From positions 2,108,001 to 2,172,000 of the forward strand of contig NZ_AP023176.1 in the NCBI RefSeq assembly GCF_013426895.1: DNA of 64,000 nucleotides, in the 5' to 3' direction. Origin of the DNA: Paraburkholderia largidicola. Its GTDB lineage: Bacteria; Pseudomonadota; Gammaproteobacteria; Burkholderiales; Burkholderiaceae. The notes under the pieces are model-generated. The model did no database searches and was not told the origin of the DNA. It worked only from the letters and a program-made list of their open reading frames with translations. The first letter of the stretch is position 1. Each line of letters begins with the position of its first letter. Both the position numbers and the translations under genes were made by a program. This document shows, piece by piece, positions 35,898 to 44,226 of the stretch.

Positions 35898-36614
35898 TTA
35901 GTCCACGTGTGCGAGGGCGCGTGTCGTGCGATCCCTGGGCGGCCGGTCGCGCAACAGCAGAGGCATCAAACGCCGGTTCGCTGTCTGCGCCGCCCACTCG
36001 CAATACGCAGCGCTGCCGAGTACCCAGCCCTTGAGCGTCGACTGCATCAGGTTATCGACAGCAAGTTCGTCAAGAGGCTGTGCGCTCAGATCGCGGTAAA
36101 CCTGGTGTCGATCGGAAGGCGTATCGCCGAGCGCCCGGTAGAGGGGATGATCCTTGATGAAGCGGTCGACACGCAGCCCGATGTGATGCGTGTAGCTCGA
36201 CCACGGGTAGCTTCCCGGCTCGGCCGCAAGGCGGTTGCGCACCGGCGCGTGATCGATGACCTGGCTCGCCAGCAGGAAATACCGGTCAGGCTCGATCACT
36301 GTTGCGCAGTACCCGCCGCGCCACACCGTACCGCGGCGTCCATGGCGGCGATTGAAGGTCTCGACATAGCGACGGCCGATCGCCTGCATCGCCATGGCCA
36401 CGCTCGACTCATATGAAGGCGTGACGAGAAACTGTACCGCGTCAGGCATGAGTACCCACGCGTGGACTGCCAGATCGGCGACGCGCGCTGCGTCTGCCAG
36501 GCAGGCGAGGAAATACAGGTAGTCTCCTTCGTCCAGGAATGCGGGCCCCGTGAGCCCCTGCAAGATAACGTGTTGCGGTTGTTCTGGGACGTAGTGCCGT
36601 GCAAGCCGTGTCAT
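35898..36614 (-). CDS. REP-associated tyrosine transposase (RAYT)-like protein without the HUH motif
   Basis: A 238-residue protein of the TnpA_REP/Y1-transposase family. The family layout is clear: an N-terminal HYVPEQPQHVILQG, then HAWVLMPDAVQFL, QAIGRRYVETFNRR, GTVWRGGYCATV, APVRNRL and YPWSSY. In active RAYTs the MPNHVH box supplies the two HUH histidines. Here it reads MPDAVQ (residues 56-61), with Ala59 and Gln61 in place of both, so metal-dependent DNA cleavage should be lost. The frame is nevertheless intact over its whole length, which argues for a retained non-transposase role such as DNA binding. A start six codons later is not excluded. Confidence 0.8.
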   Translation of the reverse strand: MTRLARHYVPEQPQHVILQGLTGPAFLDEGDYLYFLACLADAARVADLAVHAWVLMPDAVQFLVTPSYESSVAMAMQAIGRRYVETFNRRHGRRGTVWRGGYCATVIEPDRYFLLASQVIDHAPVRNRLAAEPGSYPWSSYTHHIGLRVDRFIKDHPLYRALGDTPSDRHQVYRDLSAQPLDELAVDNLMQSTLKGWVLGSAAYCEWAAQTANRRLMPLLLRDRPPRDRTTRALAHVD

Positions 36615-36689
36615 GCTGAATTAACCGGAAATCCGATGTGAGAGTGCGTTCCGACAGGTATCGGACGCGTGACGGTGCGTAACAAAATT

Positions 36690-36977
36690 CTATTGGCCAT
36701 GTGCGTGCTCTCGCGTCACGAATAGACCTTTTTTCTGGCCTCTTTTCGTTGATTTGACGATTGCGACCAGCGTCTTTTTTATGCCGCCGCTGAAGAGCTG
36801 CGCTGCGTTTTTCACACGCGCAGCGTGCGTGCCATCTGGCACCAATACATCAGGCAGGACAACGGGGCAGTGGCTTGCTGCGGGTTGGTGTAAGCCTGTC
36901 GCATGAATTTCACACTGGAACGATTTCGCAGGCCGGATCGCGTGACGCGTTGCAGCCTCGGAGCTATCGCAGGTCAC
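36690..36977 (-). CDS. Possible small hypothetical protein
   Basis: An open frame of 95 codons starting at GTG, ending in a basic stretch (IKKTLVAIVKSTKRGQKKG). I do not recognise it. There is no convincing ribosome site and no ATG. It lies in a 669-base region between the RAYT-like gene and the small secreted protein gene that otherwise shows nothing clear. The lower GC content there and the protein-like C-terminal half are the only support. Confidence 0.25.
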   Translation of the reverse strand: MTCDSSEAATRHAIRPAKSFQCEIHATGLHQPAASHCPVVLPDVLVPDGTHAARVKNAAQLFSGGIKKTLVAIVKSTKRGQKKGLFVTREHAHGQ

Positions 36978-37283
36978 CTCGAAAATCGAAATTGATCCTT
37001 GCGAATAATGCGCTTAATTATCAGAGACAGCGTTTCTAAACTGTTGTCTGCTGCCACGCGCCCAATTTCGGGCTGCAGGTTGCAATGTGTGTCCGCAATG
37101 CGGAGCAATAACAGCCCGAGAGGCCTTATTGCTCGGACGCATGATGTGAAGGAGGCATAGAGGGCATCGGGCGCCTGAACGAAGTGCCGTCGTCAGCGAC
37201 GGTTCAGGCGGACGTAGTCTCGCGCGAGAAATACAAACGGATCGTTTGCGACGAATTTCCAATCCAAAAAGGAGGAGCAGATC

Positions 37284-37577
37284 ATGAACAGGACAAGCAG
37301 CACATTGCTCGCGGCCGTCGCCGCACTCACGCTGTCGGGCGGCGCTTACGCGCAGAGCAACAACACGCTGGCGACCCCGAGCACTGTGTCGCCAGCAGCC
37401 CCCAGGACGACCAGCGACTATGGCACGCCTGGCGGCGCCAACTCGGAAAGCGGTACAGGCACCGGTTCGCCGAACTCGAGCGCGCAGAGCACAAGCAGTA
37501 GTTCGACACCCACCAACAGCGCTTACGGTGTCAACAACACGCTGGCGACTCCCAGCACCGCTTCGCCCGTCAAATAG
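37284..37577 (+). CDS. Small secreted Ser/Thr/Asn-rich protein with a duplicated motif
   Basis: A 97-residue protein with a signal peptide (MNRTSSTLLAAVAALTLSGG, cleaved after AYA near residue 23). The mature part is low in complexity. It opens with SNNTLATPSTVSP (about residues 25-37) and closes with the near-identical VNNTLATPSTASP (about 83-95), separated by Gly/Ser/Thr-rich sequence. A strong ribosome site (AAGGAGGAG) lies seven bases before the ATG. No enzyme domain is visible; it is probably a periplasmic or surface protein of unknown role. Confidence 0.75.
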   Translation: MNRTSSTLLAAVAALTLSGGAYAQSNNTLATPSTVSPAAPRTTSDYGTPGGANSESGTGTGSPNSSAQSTSSSSTPTNSAYGVNNTLATPSTASPVK

Positions 37578-37823
37578 CAGTAGTTGAGATCGACAACCAG
37601 GGCGCAAAGCTACCCGGCGTTGCAATTGCGCAGGGGGCGGTGCTAATCGTGGCTACGCCGTCGCCATGCGGTGGTTCGCCGTACATCAGTCAGGCGAACC
37701 ACCGCTGTCACGATACATAGGATGCCGCTCCGGGACCGCATAGAGGAGTTCAGGCTCGCAGGCCGATAGCGATCGCCCGTCCCATCGAAGGTAAGCCTGC
37801 CTGTTTGCGCATGGCCGTCATAG

Positions 37824-38217
37824 GCACGAAAGGTCCCTGCGACGAAGGCCGTAGATGGCGGAGCGCGCGTCATCTTTTACTCCAGCGACAAGCACACAGA
37901 ACAGGACGCCGCCGATGGACTGGCCGCGCTCGGTGTCGAGCACGTCATCGTGGACCACGCTCGCTCCTGTCTCCACACGAAGCTGTACTATCTCAAGGCA
38001 GATCACAGCCTATCTGGCGCCCGGACCGCAGATGTCGTCGCGACGAGGCTCCCAGGATCGATAAAACTGGAAACCCGATACCGCTTGTTTATCGATGGCT
38101 CGCGGCTGTCCCCTTGAAATTTCCTTCGATCACGACCTGGGCGGCGATGACACTGCAATGGTCGTGGCCAGGAAACTGGTGGCGATGGGACGGCAAGCCG
38201 AAGGACCTTCGGTGTAG
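37824..38217 (+). pseudogene. Degraded gene with a cyclic-phosphate-processing receiver-like C-terminus
   Basis: Frame 1 (37824-38117) reads without stops and looks coding (VIFYSSDKHTEQDAA, then ETRYRLFIDGSRLSP) before a TGA. At 38116 another frame continues with EISFDHDLGGDDTAMVVARK and ends at 38217. EISFDHDLGGDDT and RLFIDG resemble the cyclic-phosphate processing receiver family (RLFIDDER...ISFDHDLG). Roughly the usual 25-30 residues between these motifs are missing. No start codon opens the first frame. The best reading is a remnant broken by a frameshift and deletion. The first 75 residues are not recognised. The rest of 37578-38332 shows nothing clear. Confidence 0.5.
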
Positions 38218-38332
38218 ATAAGGCATGAGATAGAACGCGCAGCTATTTCAGCTAGCACGCGTCAGGCTGGGTACAAGGTGCGCAACAGCTTGAGTTCCTC
38301 CGAGAACCGGCAAACAGGGCAAGCCACGACAA

Positions 38333-38884
38333 ATGACCACGTTCCCAACGCTGACAACTTCGCGACTGTTACTTCGGGAGCTTTTGCCGAGCGACGCACC
38401 GTCGTTGTACGCGGTCCATCACGACGCTGAAGACATGCGCTGGTTCGGTACCGATGCCATGACCGATCCAGCTGAAGCGGAAAAACTGATTCAGGTATTC
38501 GCCGACTGGCGGCATAGCGGCTCGGGCATCCGCTGGGCTATCGAGAGGCCATCGGACGGCGCCTTCCTTGGCACGTGCGGACTCTTCCGATGGAATCGGA
38601 ACTGGCGAAGCTGCGTCATCGGCTATGAGCTGGCTCCGTTTGCGCGTGGTAACGGCTACATGACGGAAGCGCTGAATGCCACGATCGACTACGGTTTCGA
38701 AGCGATGCAGATAAACCGCGTCGAAGCCCAGGTTCACCCGCAAAATGCACCGTCCATTCGTACGCTAGAGACGCTGGGCTTCCTCCGCGAGGGGTACCAG
38801 CGTCAGGCCGGGTACTGGCATGGCACTCACCACGATCTTCTGCAGTTCGCGTTGTTGCGCGCCGATGTCCCTCGTCATTGCTAA
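38333..38884 (+). CDS. GNAT family N-acetyltransferase (RimJ/RimL type)
   Basis: A 183-residue acetyltransferase using acetyl-CoA. It opens LTTSRLLLRELLPSDA, the RimJ/RimL-type N-terminus. The acetyl-CoA loop is seen as ELAPFARGNGYMTEAL (about residues 99-114), and NAPSIRTLETLGFLREG is the C-terminal GNAT motif. Substrates of this group include N-termini of ribosomal proteins, antibiotics and small amines. No ribosome site is strong here and there is no operon partner. Confidence 0.9.
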   Translation: MTTFPTLTTSRLLLRELLPSDAPSLYAVHHDAEDMRWFGTDAMTDPAEAEKLIQVFADWRHSGSGIRWAIERPSDGAFLGTCGLFRWNRNWRSCVIGYELAPFARGNGYMTEALNATIDYGFEAMQINRVEAQVHPQNAPSIRTLETLGFLREGYQRQAGYWHGTHHDLLQFALLRADVPRHC

Positions 38885-39109
38885 CAAGCACCTGCCCTTT
38901 CGGCGCATAAGCGGCCTGCTTGCGTCGGCCGATGAACCCATCCCCTTGCCCGCGCACCCAACGCGTCCAGGTGCATAATCGAAACCTCCCGAAGGGATGC
39001 CAGCCAGTACGCTGGCCTTCGTCACATCGGCGAAGCTCTATCGCCTGAAACTCACTGAGCGCGCCGTTCCGCTTCTCGCATTTCTTCCGTCAATCGAAAG
39101 GAGTGAGTC

Positions 39110-39154
39110 ATGAAGCTGAAAGAAAAAATCGCGTGCCATGAACGATCCGGATGA
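39110..39154 (+). CDS. Possible 14-residue leader peptide overlapping the TMEM175 gene start
   Basis: ATG at 39110, preceded by AAAGGAG at good spacing, opens the frame MKLKEKIACHERSG and stops at 39154, after the start of the next gene (39138). The TMEM175-type gene itself has no visible ribosome site, so ribosomes loaded at 39110 could supply it by coupling. MKLKEKIA also resembles the first residues of short-chain dehydrogenases, so it could be a gene remnant. Confidence 0.3.
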   Translation: MKLKEKIACHERSG

Positions 39155-39755
39155 AAACCTCGACCGTTTCAGCGCCCTCTCCGACGGCATCTTTGCCGTC
39201 ATCATCACGATCATGGTGCTGGCGCTGAAAATCCCCACGCGCAACGATGGCAGCGCCTTGCTCGAACTGTGGCCGGATCTGATCAGTTACGTGGTGAGTT
39301 ATGCGTTCATTGCCGTCGTGTGGTTGAACCATCATCACGTGTTCAAACATGCGACCTCTCTCACAGGCTTGCTGGCCTGGTCCAATTTCGCCAATCTTTT
39401 CTGGATCTCCTTTATCCCTTTCACGACGGCGTGGCTGGCATCGAGCAGAGTTGCAAGTGTGCCGTTGACGGCGTACGCAACGGTCTTCCTGCTTGTCGAG
39501 CTGACCTACATGGTCCTGATGTACGAAAGCTTCCGGCAGCACCCTTCACGCGATGCGTCGACTCTCGCCCGACGCCGCGTGCAATGGATCAGGGCGTGGA
39601 TCATGCTGGCGCTGTTCGCCTTTGCGGCACTCGCCGTGTTTCTTCCGGCTCTGGTGCGAATGGGATTGCTGGGCGCGTTTCTCATCCTTTACACACGACC
39701 CGATCCGCTCCTGAATCGGGAAGTCGCGAGCGAAGGTATTTCCAAAGAACGTTAG
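39138..39755 (+). CDS. TMEM175 family (DUF1211) potassium channel-like membrane protein
   Basis: A 205-residue membrane protein with about six helices. RFSALSDGIFAVIITIMVL at residues about 10-28 is the TMEM175 signature (R...FSDGxFA), whose helix lines the ion path in prokaryotic potassium channels of this family. VVWLNHHHVFKHA and FTTAWLAS are also typical. It is one bundle long, so four subunits would be needed, as in other bacterial members. The ATG lacks a ribosome site and may be translated through the overlapping leader frame at 39110. Confidence 0.85.
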   Translation: MNDPDENLDRFSALSDGIFAVIITIMVLALKIPTRNDGSALLELWPDLISYVVSYAFIAVVWLNHHHVFKHATSLTGLLAWSNFANLFWISFIPFTTAWLASSRVASVPLTAYATVFLLVELTYMVLMYESFRQHPSRDASTLARRRVQWIRAWIMLALFAFAALAVFLPALVRMGLLGAFLILYTRPDPLLNREVASEGISKER

Positions 39756-40022
39756 TCGGAACGGTTTCCTTAAACCTCGACTTCGAATACCAATAGTTGC
39801 CTCAGCGTTAATAAAAACTACCTTTAGATCCAGAGAGGAAACGACCTGACTGCATAAGCCTTCGACGACCATAGTTACGATTCCGGCGAAGATTGGGGGC
39901 GTTTCCTGCCTCTATTCTGAAGAATGACCCACCTCGATTTCTGAAAAAGTCCGGACTCCATCGCTGCGGTGGATCCTCTTCAATCCCGGATACAGAGCAT
40001 CCGGATCATCATGGAGTCGTAC

Positions 40023-40649
40023 ATGTCAGTTTCCGGAATCGGCAGCCAGAGAGCGGTCACTCAGCCACAGCCCAAAACGCCGTCGACGTTTTCAAATGAT
40101 GGGACATCCGCAGCCCCGTCGACATCAGCTGCAAGCTCATCGACACAGGTGACGTTCAGTCCGGATGCGCAGGCTCTCGCCGAATTCAAGACCACCGGCG
40201 TGTCCGTTGCGACAGTCAGCCTCGTGGGATTGAACACGTCGCGCGCGCCCGGCGAGTCGGACGCCGACTACATTCAGCAGATTAGCGCGGCGATCAAAAG
40301 CCGCCTGCCGTTCGCCCAATCCACGATCGAAGGAAGAGACGGAAAAGCGAATGGATACATTTCGCAGTCGGACTTCGAAACAGTACTCGCCGAATTCGGT
40401 GACAACAAAACCGATGCGGACAACCTCTTCGCCGCGCTCGATAACGATCACGACGGGTCGCTGTCGAACGCTGAGTGGTTGAGCGCCGTGAACCACACGG
40501 CGAGTACGCCCAGTGATCCGACAGCGCAATCGCTGCTAAAGCGGATGGACGGCAATGGCGACGGAACGGTGAGCACCGCCGAGTTCACGGCATTCGAATC
40601 CACGATGATCGCGGCAGAGAAGGTCGCCGCCGATAAAGCCACTTCGTGA
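40023..40649 (+). CDS. EF-hand domain protein
   Basis: A 208-residue protein. The first 45 residues are rich in Ser, Thr, Ala and Pro, with no signal peptide. Two canonical calcium loops follow: DNDHDGSLSNAEW (about residues 139-151) and DGNGDGTVSTAEF (about 180-192). A degenerate helix-loop-helix (GRDGKANGYISQSDF) lies earlier, near residue 102. This calmodulin-like layout occurs in Burkholderiaceae proteins of unknown function. The ATG at 40023 was chosen for the GGAG six bases upstream; an ATG four codons earlier has none. Calcium binding is predicted, the partner unknown. Confidence 0.85.
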   Translation: MSVSGIGSQRAVTQPQPKTPSTFSNDGTSAAPSTSAASSSTQVTFSPDAQALAEFKTTGVSVATVSLVGLNTSRAPGESDADYIQQISAAIKSRLPFAQSTIEGRDGKANGYISQSDFETVLAEFGDNKTDADNLFAALDNDHDGSLSNAEWLSAVNHTASTPSDPTAQSLLKRMDGNGDGTVSTAEFTAFESTMIAAEKVAADKATS

Positions 40650-40685
40650 TAAAGGCTTGCCGCGTGAAGCGTCCAGCACGTCACT

Positions 40686-41642
40686 TCACTGCACGGCTGC
40701 CACGAACTTGTCGAGCATGATGTTCCGGCCGCACAGCACCACGGCAACTGCGCGGCCACGATACGAGGGCGCAACCTGCAGGAAACTCGCAAGCGCGACA
40801 CCCGCCGCGCCCTCGATCATCCAGCGGTCCGTTTGCGCGAGCCGTTTCATTGCCGCCTTGATTTCGTCTTCGCTGACCAGCACACACCGGTCGATCACCC
40901 GCTGCGCAATCGGCAGGGTGATCGTACCCGGCTCCACGCCGCCCGCCGTGCCGTCTGAAATCGTGTCCGTTTCCTCGACGTCGATGACCTTGCCAGCCTG
41001 CATGCAGCGATAGAGCGTCGTCGCATTCGCGGGCCAGCATCCCACCACGTCCGTGCTCGCACTCGTCGCCTTGATCGCTGAACCGATGCCCGAAATCAGT
41101 CCGCCGCCGCCCACCGATGCGAACACCGCCGCAAGATCGGGATGTTGCTCACTCAGTTCGACGCCGATGGTGCCCTGCCCGGCAATCACGTCGATGTCGT
41201 TGTACGGCGAGACGAATGGCAGCCCGGCTTCTTTTGCGCGCCGCGCCGCTTCGAGTTCCACTTCCAGCGTGGATGCGTCGATGGTCACGACCGATGCACC
41301 GAGCGCACGGATCGCGTTCAGCTTGACGGGCGAAGCGGACACCGATGCATAGACCGTCACGGGCACGCCAGCAAGCTTGCCCGCGAGCGCCACGCCCTGG
41401 CCGTGATTGCCTGTCGATACGGTCGCGACACCGCGGCGTCGAACGTCGGCACCGAGCAGCCGCAGTTTGTTCGACGCGCCGCGAAACTTGAACGACCCCG
41501 TGTGCTGCAGATGCTCGCACTTCAGATAGACGTCGCAACCTGTCTGCTCCGACAGCAGCGCGCTGTGTTCAAGCGGCGTCACGCGCACTTGTGGTCTGAG
41601 TGCTTGGTGCGCGTCGAGAATGCGTTGGTAAAGATCGTCCAT
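40686..41642 (-). CDS. PLP-dependent threonine/serine dehydratase-like protein (EutB-like)
   Basis: A 318-residue fold-type II PLP enzyme. The Schiff-base lysine is in HTGSFKFRGA (near residue 51), the phosphate loop is SVGGGGLISG (near 173), and STGNHGQGVA is the substrate loop. No ACT domain follows, so it is not the allosteric IlvA. The length and the next-door deacylase gene resemble EutB of hydroxyectoine utilisation, a dehydratase acting on a hydroxylated diaminobutyrate-type intermediate. The assignment to EutB is inference; a simple threonine or serine dehydratase is possible. It follows the deacylase gene after 11 bases. Confidence 0.8.
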   Translation of the reverse strand: MDDLYQRILDAHQALRPQVRVTPLEHSALLSEQTGCDVYLKCEHLQHTGSFKFRGASNKLRLLGADVRRRGVATVSTGNHGQGVALAGKLAGVPVTVYASVSASPVKLNAIRALGASVVTIDASTLEVELEAARRAKEAGLPFVSPYNDIDVIAGQGTIGVELSEQHPDLAAVFASVGGGGLISGIGSAIKATSASTDVVGCWPANATTLYRCMQAGKVIDVEETDTISDGTAGGVEPGTITLPIAQRVIDRCVLVSEDEIKAAMKRLAQTDRWMIEGAAGVALASFLQVAPSYRGRAVAVVLCGRNIMLDKFVAAVQ

Positions 41643-41653
41643 CGTCAGGCCCT

Positions 41654-42841
41654 TTAGAAATCGTTCAACAGATTGCCGGCCGTGCGGCCCGGCAACGGCG
41701 TCATGCCGGCGAGCAGCGCGATACGCTGCCCCGCTTTCACGAGCTTGAAATGCTGCGCGACGACGAAGATGCCGTCGACATTGCTGAGCACGACGTCGCG
41801 CGGCGTATCCGGCGGTGCATCGATACGCACGATCTCCGCGATCGCATCGCCGCGCGCAACGGCATCGCCCGGTTTCTTCCGATACACGACAATGCCCGTC
41901 GAGGGCGCGCTCACATGCGAGACGCCTTCAAGAGGATAGATGCGCGGATCGACTGCATCATCCGTATCGCGTTCGTCGTAATCGACGATCGACTCCGCGG
42001 CGAGAAAGCGCAGGATGCCCCGCGCATCCGCGATTGCAAGCTCGTCGCTGACATCGGCCTGGCCTCGCAACTCGATGGACGCCCCAAAGCCGCAGTGATC
42101 CGCATCGACCAGACCCGCCGACGACAGCGCGTTCCATGGCTCCATGAAGGCTTCATCGAACGGTCCGCCGCCCGCGCGATCTTCGAGAAACACGGCTTCG
42201 ATCCGCAGCGCTTTCGCGAGCCGCAGCGCGCGCGGCTGTTGCGCGCGGGTGCTGTACAGATGCAGGATGCCGCTCGTATCGCAATGCAGATCCAGCAGGA
42301 TGTCGTGCCGCAACGCTTCGCGCAGCAGATGCGATTTCATTGCCCGCACGGGATCGCGCGGCTCGTGCGCGGCCAGCAGCCTGTCGAACAGCGACTTGAA
42401 TTGCACGACGTCGTTGCGCTCGTAGCGCGTGTCGCCCAGCGCCTGTTCGACTGCGCCGCCAATCGACGGAAAGTGGCGATTGAAGTTTTCGCCGTTCTCG
42501 AGATTGAAGCGCCCCGTCGGCATGCCGAAAATGCGCTGGCTCATTCCGATCGGATTCGCAAACGGCAACACGACCACGCGCCCTTTGATGCGCCCGTCTT
42601 TATCGAGCGCCGCGAGCATGCGCAGCAGATGATGCACGACAAGCAGACCGGGATGCTCGTCGGCATGCAAGCCCGCCTGAATATAGGCGCTGCGTGGCGT
42701 CTCGCCTGACCCGTCGAATGTGTACCGGATCAACTGATGCGCCGCGCCGGGCGCAACCTGCGGCAGTTCTGTCGTCTCTTTGCGTACCGTCACGTCGATC
42801 TCGCCCCTTTCCAAAGGTTGGTCGAAAACGTCCACGTTCAT
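41654..42841 (-). CDS. Succinylglutamate desuccinylase/aspartoacylase family deacylase (DoeB-like)
   Basis: A 395-residue zinc carboxypeptidase-fold deacylase. Zinc ligands are seen in AGLHADEHPG (His, Glu; near residue 61) and LLDLHCDTSG (His; near 165), with NFNRHFPS between. In ectoine and hydroxyectoine breakdown DoeB/EutE removes the acetyl group from N-acetyl-diaminobutyrate, and the pairing with an EutB-like gene fits this. Ectoine hydrolase and aminotransferase genes are not in the window, however. The ATG at 42841 gives MNVDVFDQP; a longer frame begins 23 codons upstream but crosses the palindrome at 42865. Confidence 0.8.
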   Translation of the reverse strand: MNVDVFDQPLERGEIDVTVRKETTELPQVAPGAAHQLIRYTFDGSGETPRSAYIQAGLHADEHPGLLVVHHLLRMLAALDKDGRIKGRVVVLPFANPIGMSQRIFGMPTGRFNLENGENFNRHFPSIGGAVEQALGDTRYERNDVVQFKSLFDRLLAAHEPRDPVRAMKSHLLREALRHDILLDLHCDTSGILHLYSTRAQQPRALRLAKALRIEAVFLEDRAGGGPFDEAFMEPWNALSSAGLVDADHCGFGASIELRGQADVSDELAIADARGILRFLAAESIVDYDERDTDDAVDPRIYPLEGVSHVSAPSTGIVVYRKKPGDAVARGDAIAEIVRIDAPPDTPRDVVLSNVDGIFVVAQHFKLVKAGQRIALLAGMTPLPGRTAGNLLNDF

Positions 42842-42864
42842 CACCGGAGACTGCGAAGTCTCAC

Positions 42865-42882
42865 ATGGACACTTTTGTCCAT
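42865..42882. promoter_or_regulatory. Palindrome ATGGACA-CTTT-TGTCCAT upstream of the deacylase gene
   Basis: Perfect 7-bp arms around four bases, 24-41 bases upstream of the deacylase start. On the minus strand TATTAT next to the distal arm could be a -10, so a bound protein would block transcription. The regulator is not next door, since the nearest regulator gene (AraC type) lies beyond the alcohol dehydrogenase gene. Confidence 0.45.
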
Positions 42883-43036
42883 AATAGACCAACCGCCGAT
42901 TTTTTTCCAAGCGAGATCGCCAGGCTTCACGCGCCCGCGCTTCTCGCGGGCTCGAAGTATTCGACGACTAACCCGTCGGGATGCCGCACGGTCACGTTTC
43001 TGCCCGCTACGGCATCGTCCTCAGAACCGGCATCGC

Positions 43037-44113
43037 TCACCTCTGATGATCGACGACAATGCATTCGAGGCCCGACGCGCTGGCGGCACGCTCGATGGCT
43101 GACGGGACATCGTTCATGGCGAATTCGACGGCACGAATCGCGCGCAGGTCGAGCATGCCCGCGCTCACCAGCGTCAGCAGCCGTCGCCACGCGTCGCGCG
43201 GATACATGAACTGGCCGAGAATCTCCCAGTCATTCAGCATCACCTCTGTATAGGGCAACGGCAGATCCACGCACATGCTGCCCATCAGCACCAGCCTTCC
43301 GCCGCGCCGCAAGCTGCGCAACGCCGACAGCGTCAGGTTCGGATCGCTGGCGTTTCCGACCATATCGAACGCGATGTCGGCGCGGCCTGCACAGGCGGAA
43401 CGGATCGCCTCGGTATCGGCTGCTGCATCGCCTGTCGCCACGACGGGCACCAAACGGCCGCCGCCCGCCGCCACGAGTTCGTCCAGCGCGCAAGCATTGC
43501 GGCCCACGGCGACGACGCATGCCGCGCCCAGTGCCAACGCCAGCAACGCCGCCGCCGACCCATAGGCGCCCGTCGCGCCCGACACCACGATCGTCTCGCC
43601 CGCTGCAAGCCGGCCGCGCAACAGGCCGCCGAATGGCACGACATAACGCATCGCCACTGCAAGCTGCGCTGCGGGCAGGTCCGCGACGGCATCGGCGGGC
43701 GTCAACGTCGCGGCGGGCAGCAGCGCGTAGTCGGCAAGCGTGCCGTTGGGCCAGTCCGCCTGCATCGCGTAACTGTCGGCCTGGGTGGCCGTGATGCCGA
43801 CGAGTATTTGCGCGGGATCGGCGACGTTCTCGTTCGCAACGAAATGCGACGACACGACCACGCGCTGTCCCGGCTTCAGGTGCCACACATCGCCGCCGAC
43901 CGCGTGCACGACGCCCACGCCGTTTCCGCCCGGAACGAACGGATGGTCGGGCGCGTGATAGACGGGCAGCTTGCCCGCTACGTAGTCGCGCATGTACGAC
44001 ATCATCGCGGACGCCTGCATCCGCACCACGACGCCGCCGGGCCTCGGTGCGGGCACGGGCGCATCGATCATCCTCAAGGTGCCGCCCAATCGGTCGAGCT
44101 GCCATGCTTTCAT
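43037..44113 (-). CDS. Zinc-type alcohol dehydrogenase/quinone oxidoreductase (MDR family)
   Basis: A 358-residue medium-chain dehydrogenase/reductase. The GroES-like half has PFVPGGNGVGVV (near residue 61) and the Rossmann half has VVSGATGAYGSAA (near 173), an NADP(H)-type loop. The structural zinc cysteines are missing, so it may be a zinc-free quinone oxidoreductase-type enzyme. GGGAG lies upstream of the ATG at 44113. It diverges from the AraC gene across 113 bases and is probably its target. Confidence 0.85.
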   Translation of the reverse strand: MKAWQLDRLGGTLRMIDAPVPAPRPGGVVVRMQASAMMSYMRDYVAGKLPVYHAPDHPFVPGGNGVGVVHAVGGDVWHLKPGQRVVVSSHFVANENVADPAQILVGITATQADSYAMQADWPNGTLADYALLPAATLTPADAVADLPAAQLAVAMRYVVPFGGLLRGRLAAGETIVVSGATGAYGSAAALLALALGAACVVAVGRNACALDELVAAGGGRLVPVVATGDAAADTEAIRSACAGRADIAFDMVGNASDPNLTLSALRSLRRGGRLVLMGSMCVDLPLPYTEVMLNDWEILGQFMYPRDAWRRLLTLVSAGMLDLRAIRAVEFAMNDVPSAIERAASASGLECIVVDHQR

Positions 44114-44226
44114 CGGATCGCTCCCGGTTTCAACGCGCGCCACGCGGCGCAACCCGACCATCATCGCGCGGGAATGGCGTTCTACCTATAATCAACTGAC
44201 CGGTTTTTCTTATCGAGCGTACATTG

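Noticed and set aside
37014..37625. 203-codon minus-strand frame over the small secreted protein
   Set aside because: The plus-strand gene has a strong ribosome site and a signal peptide; the minus frame has neither.
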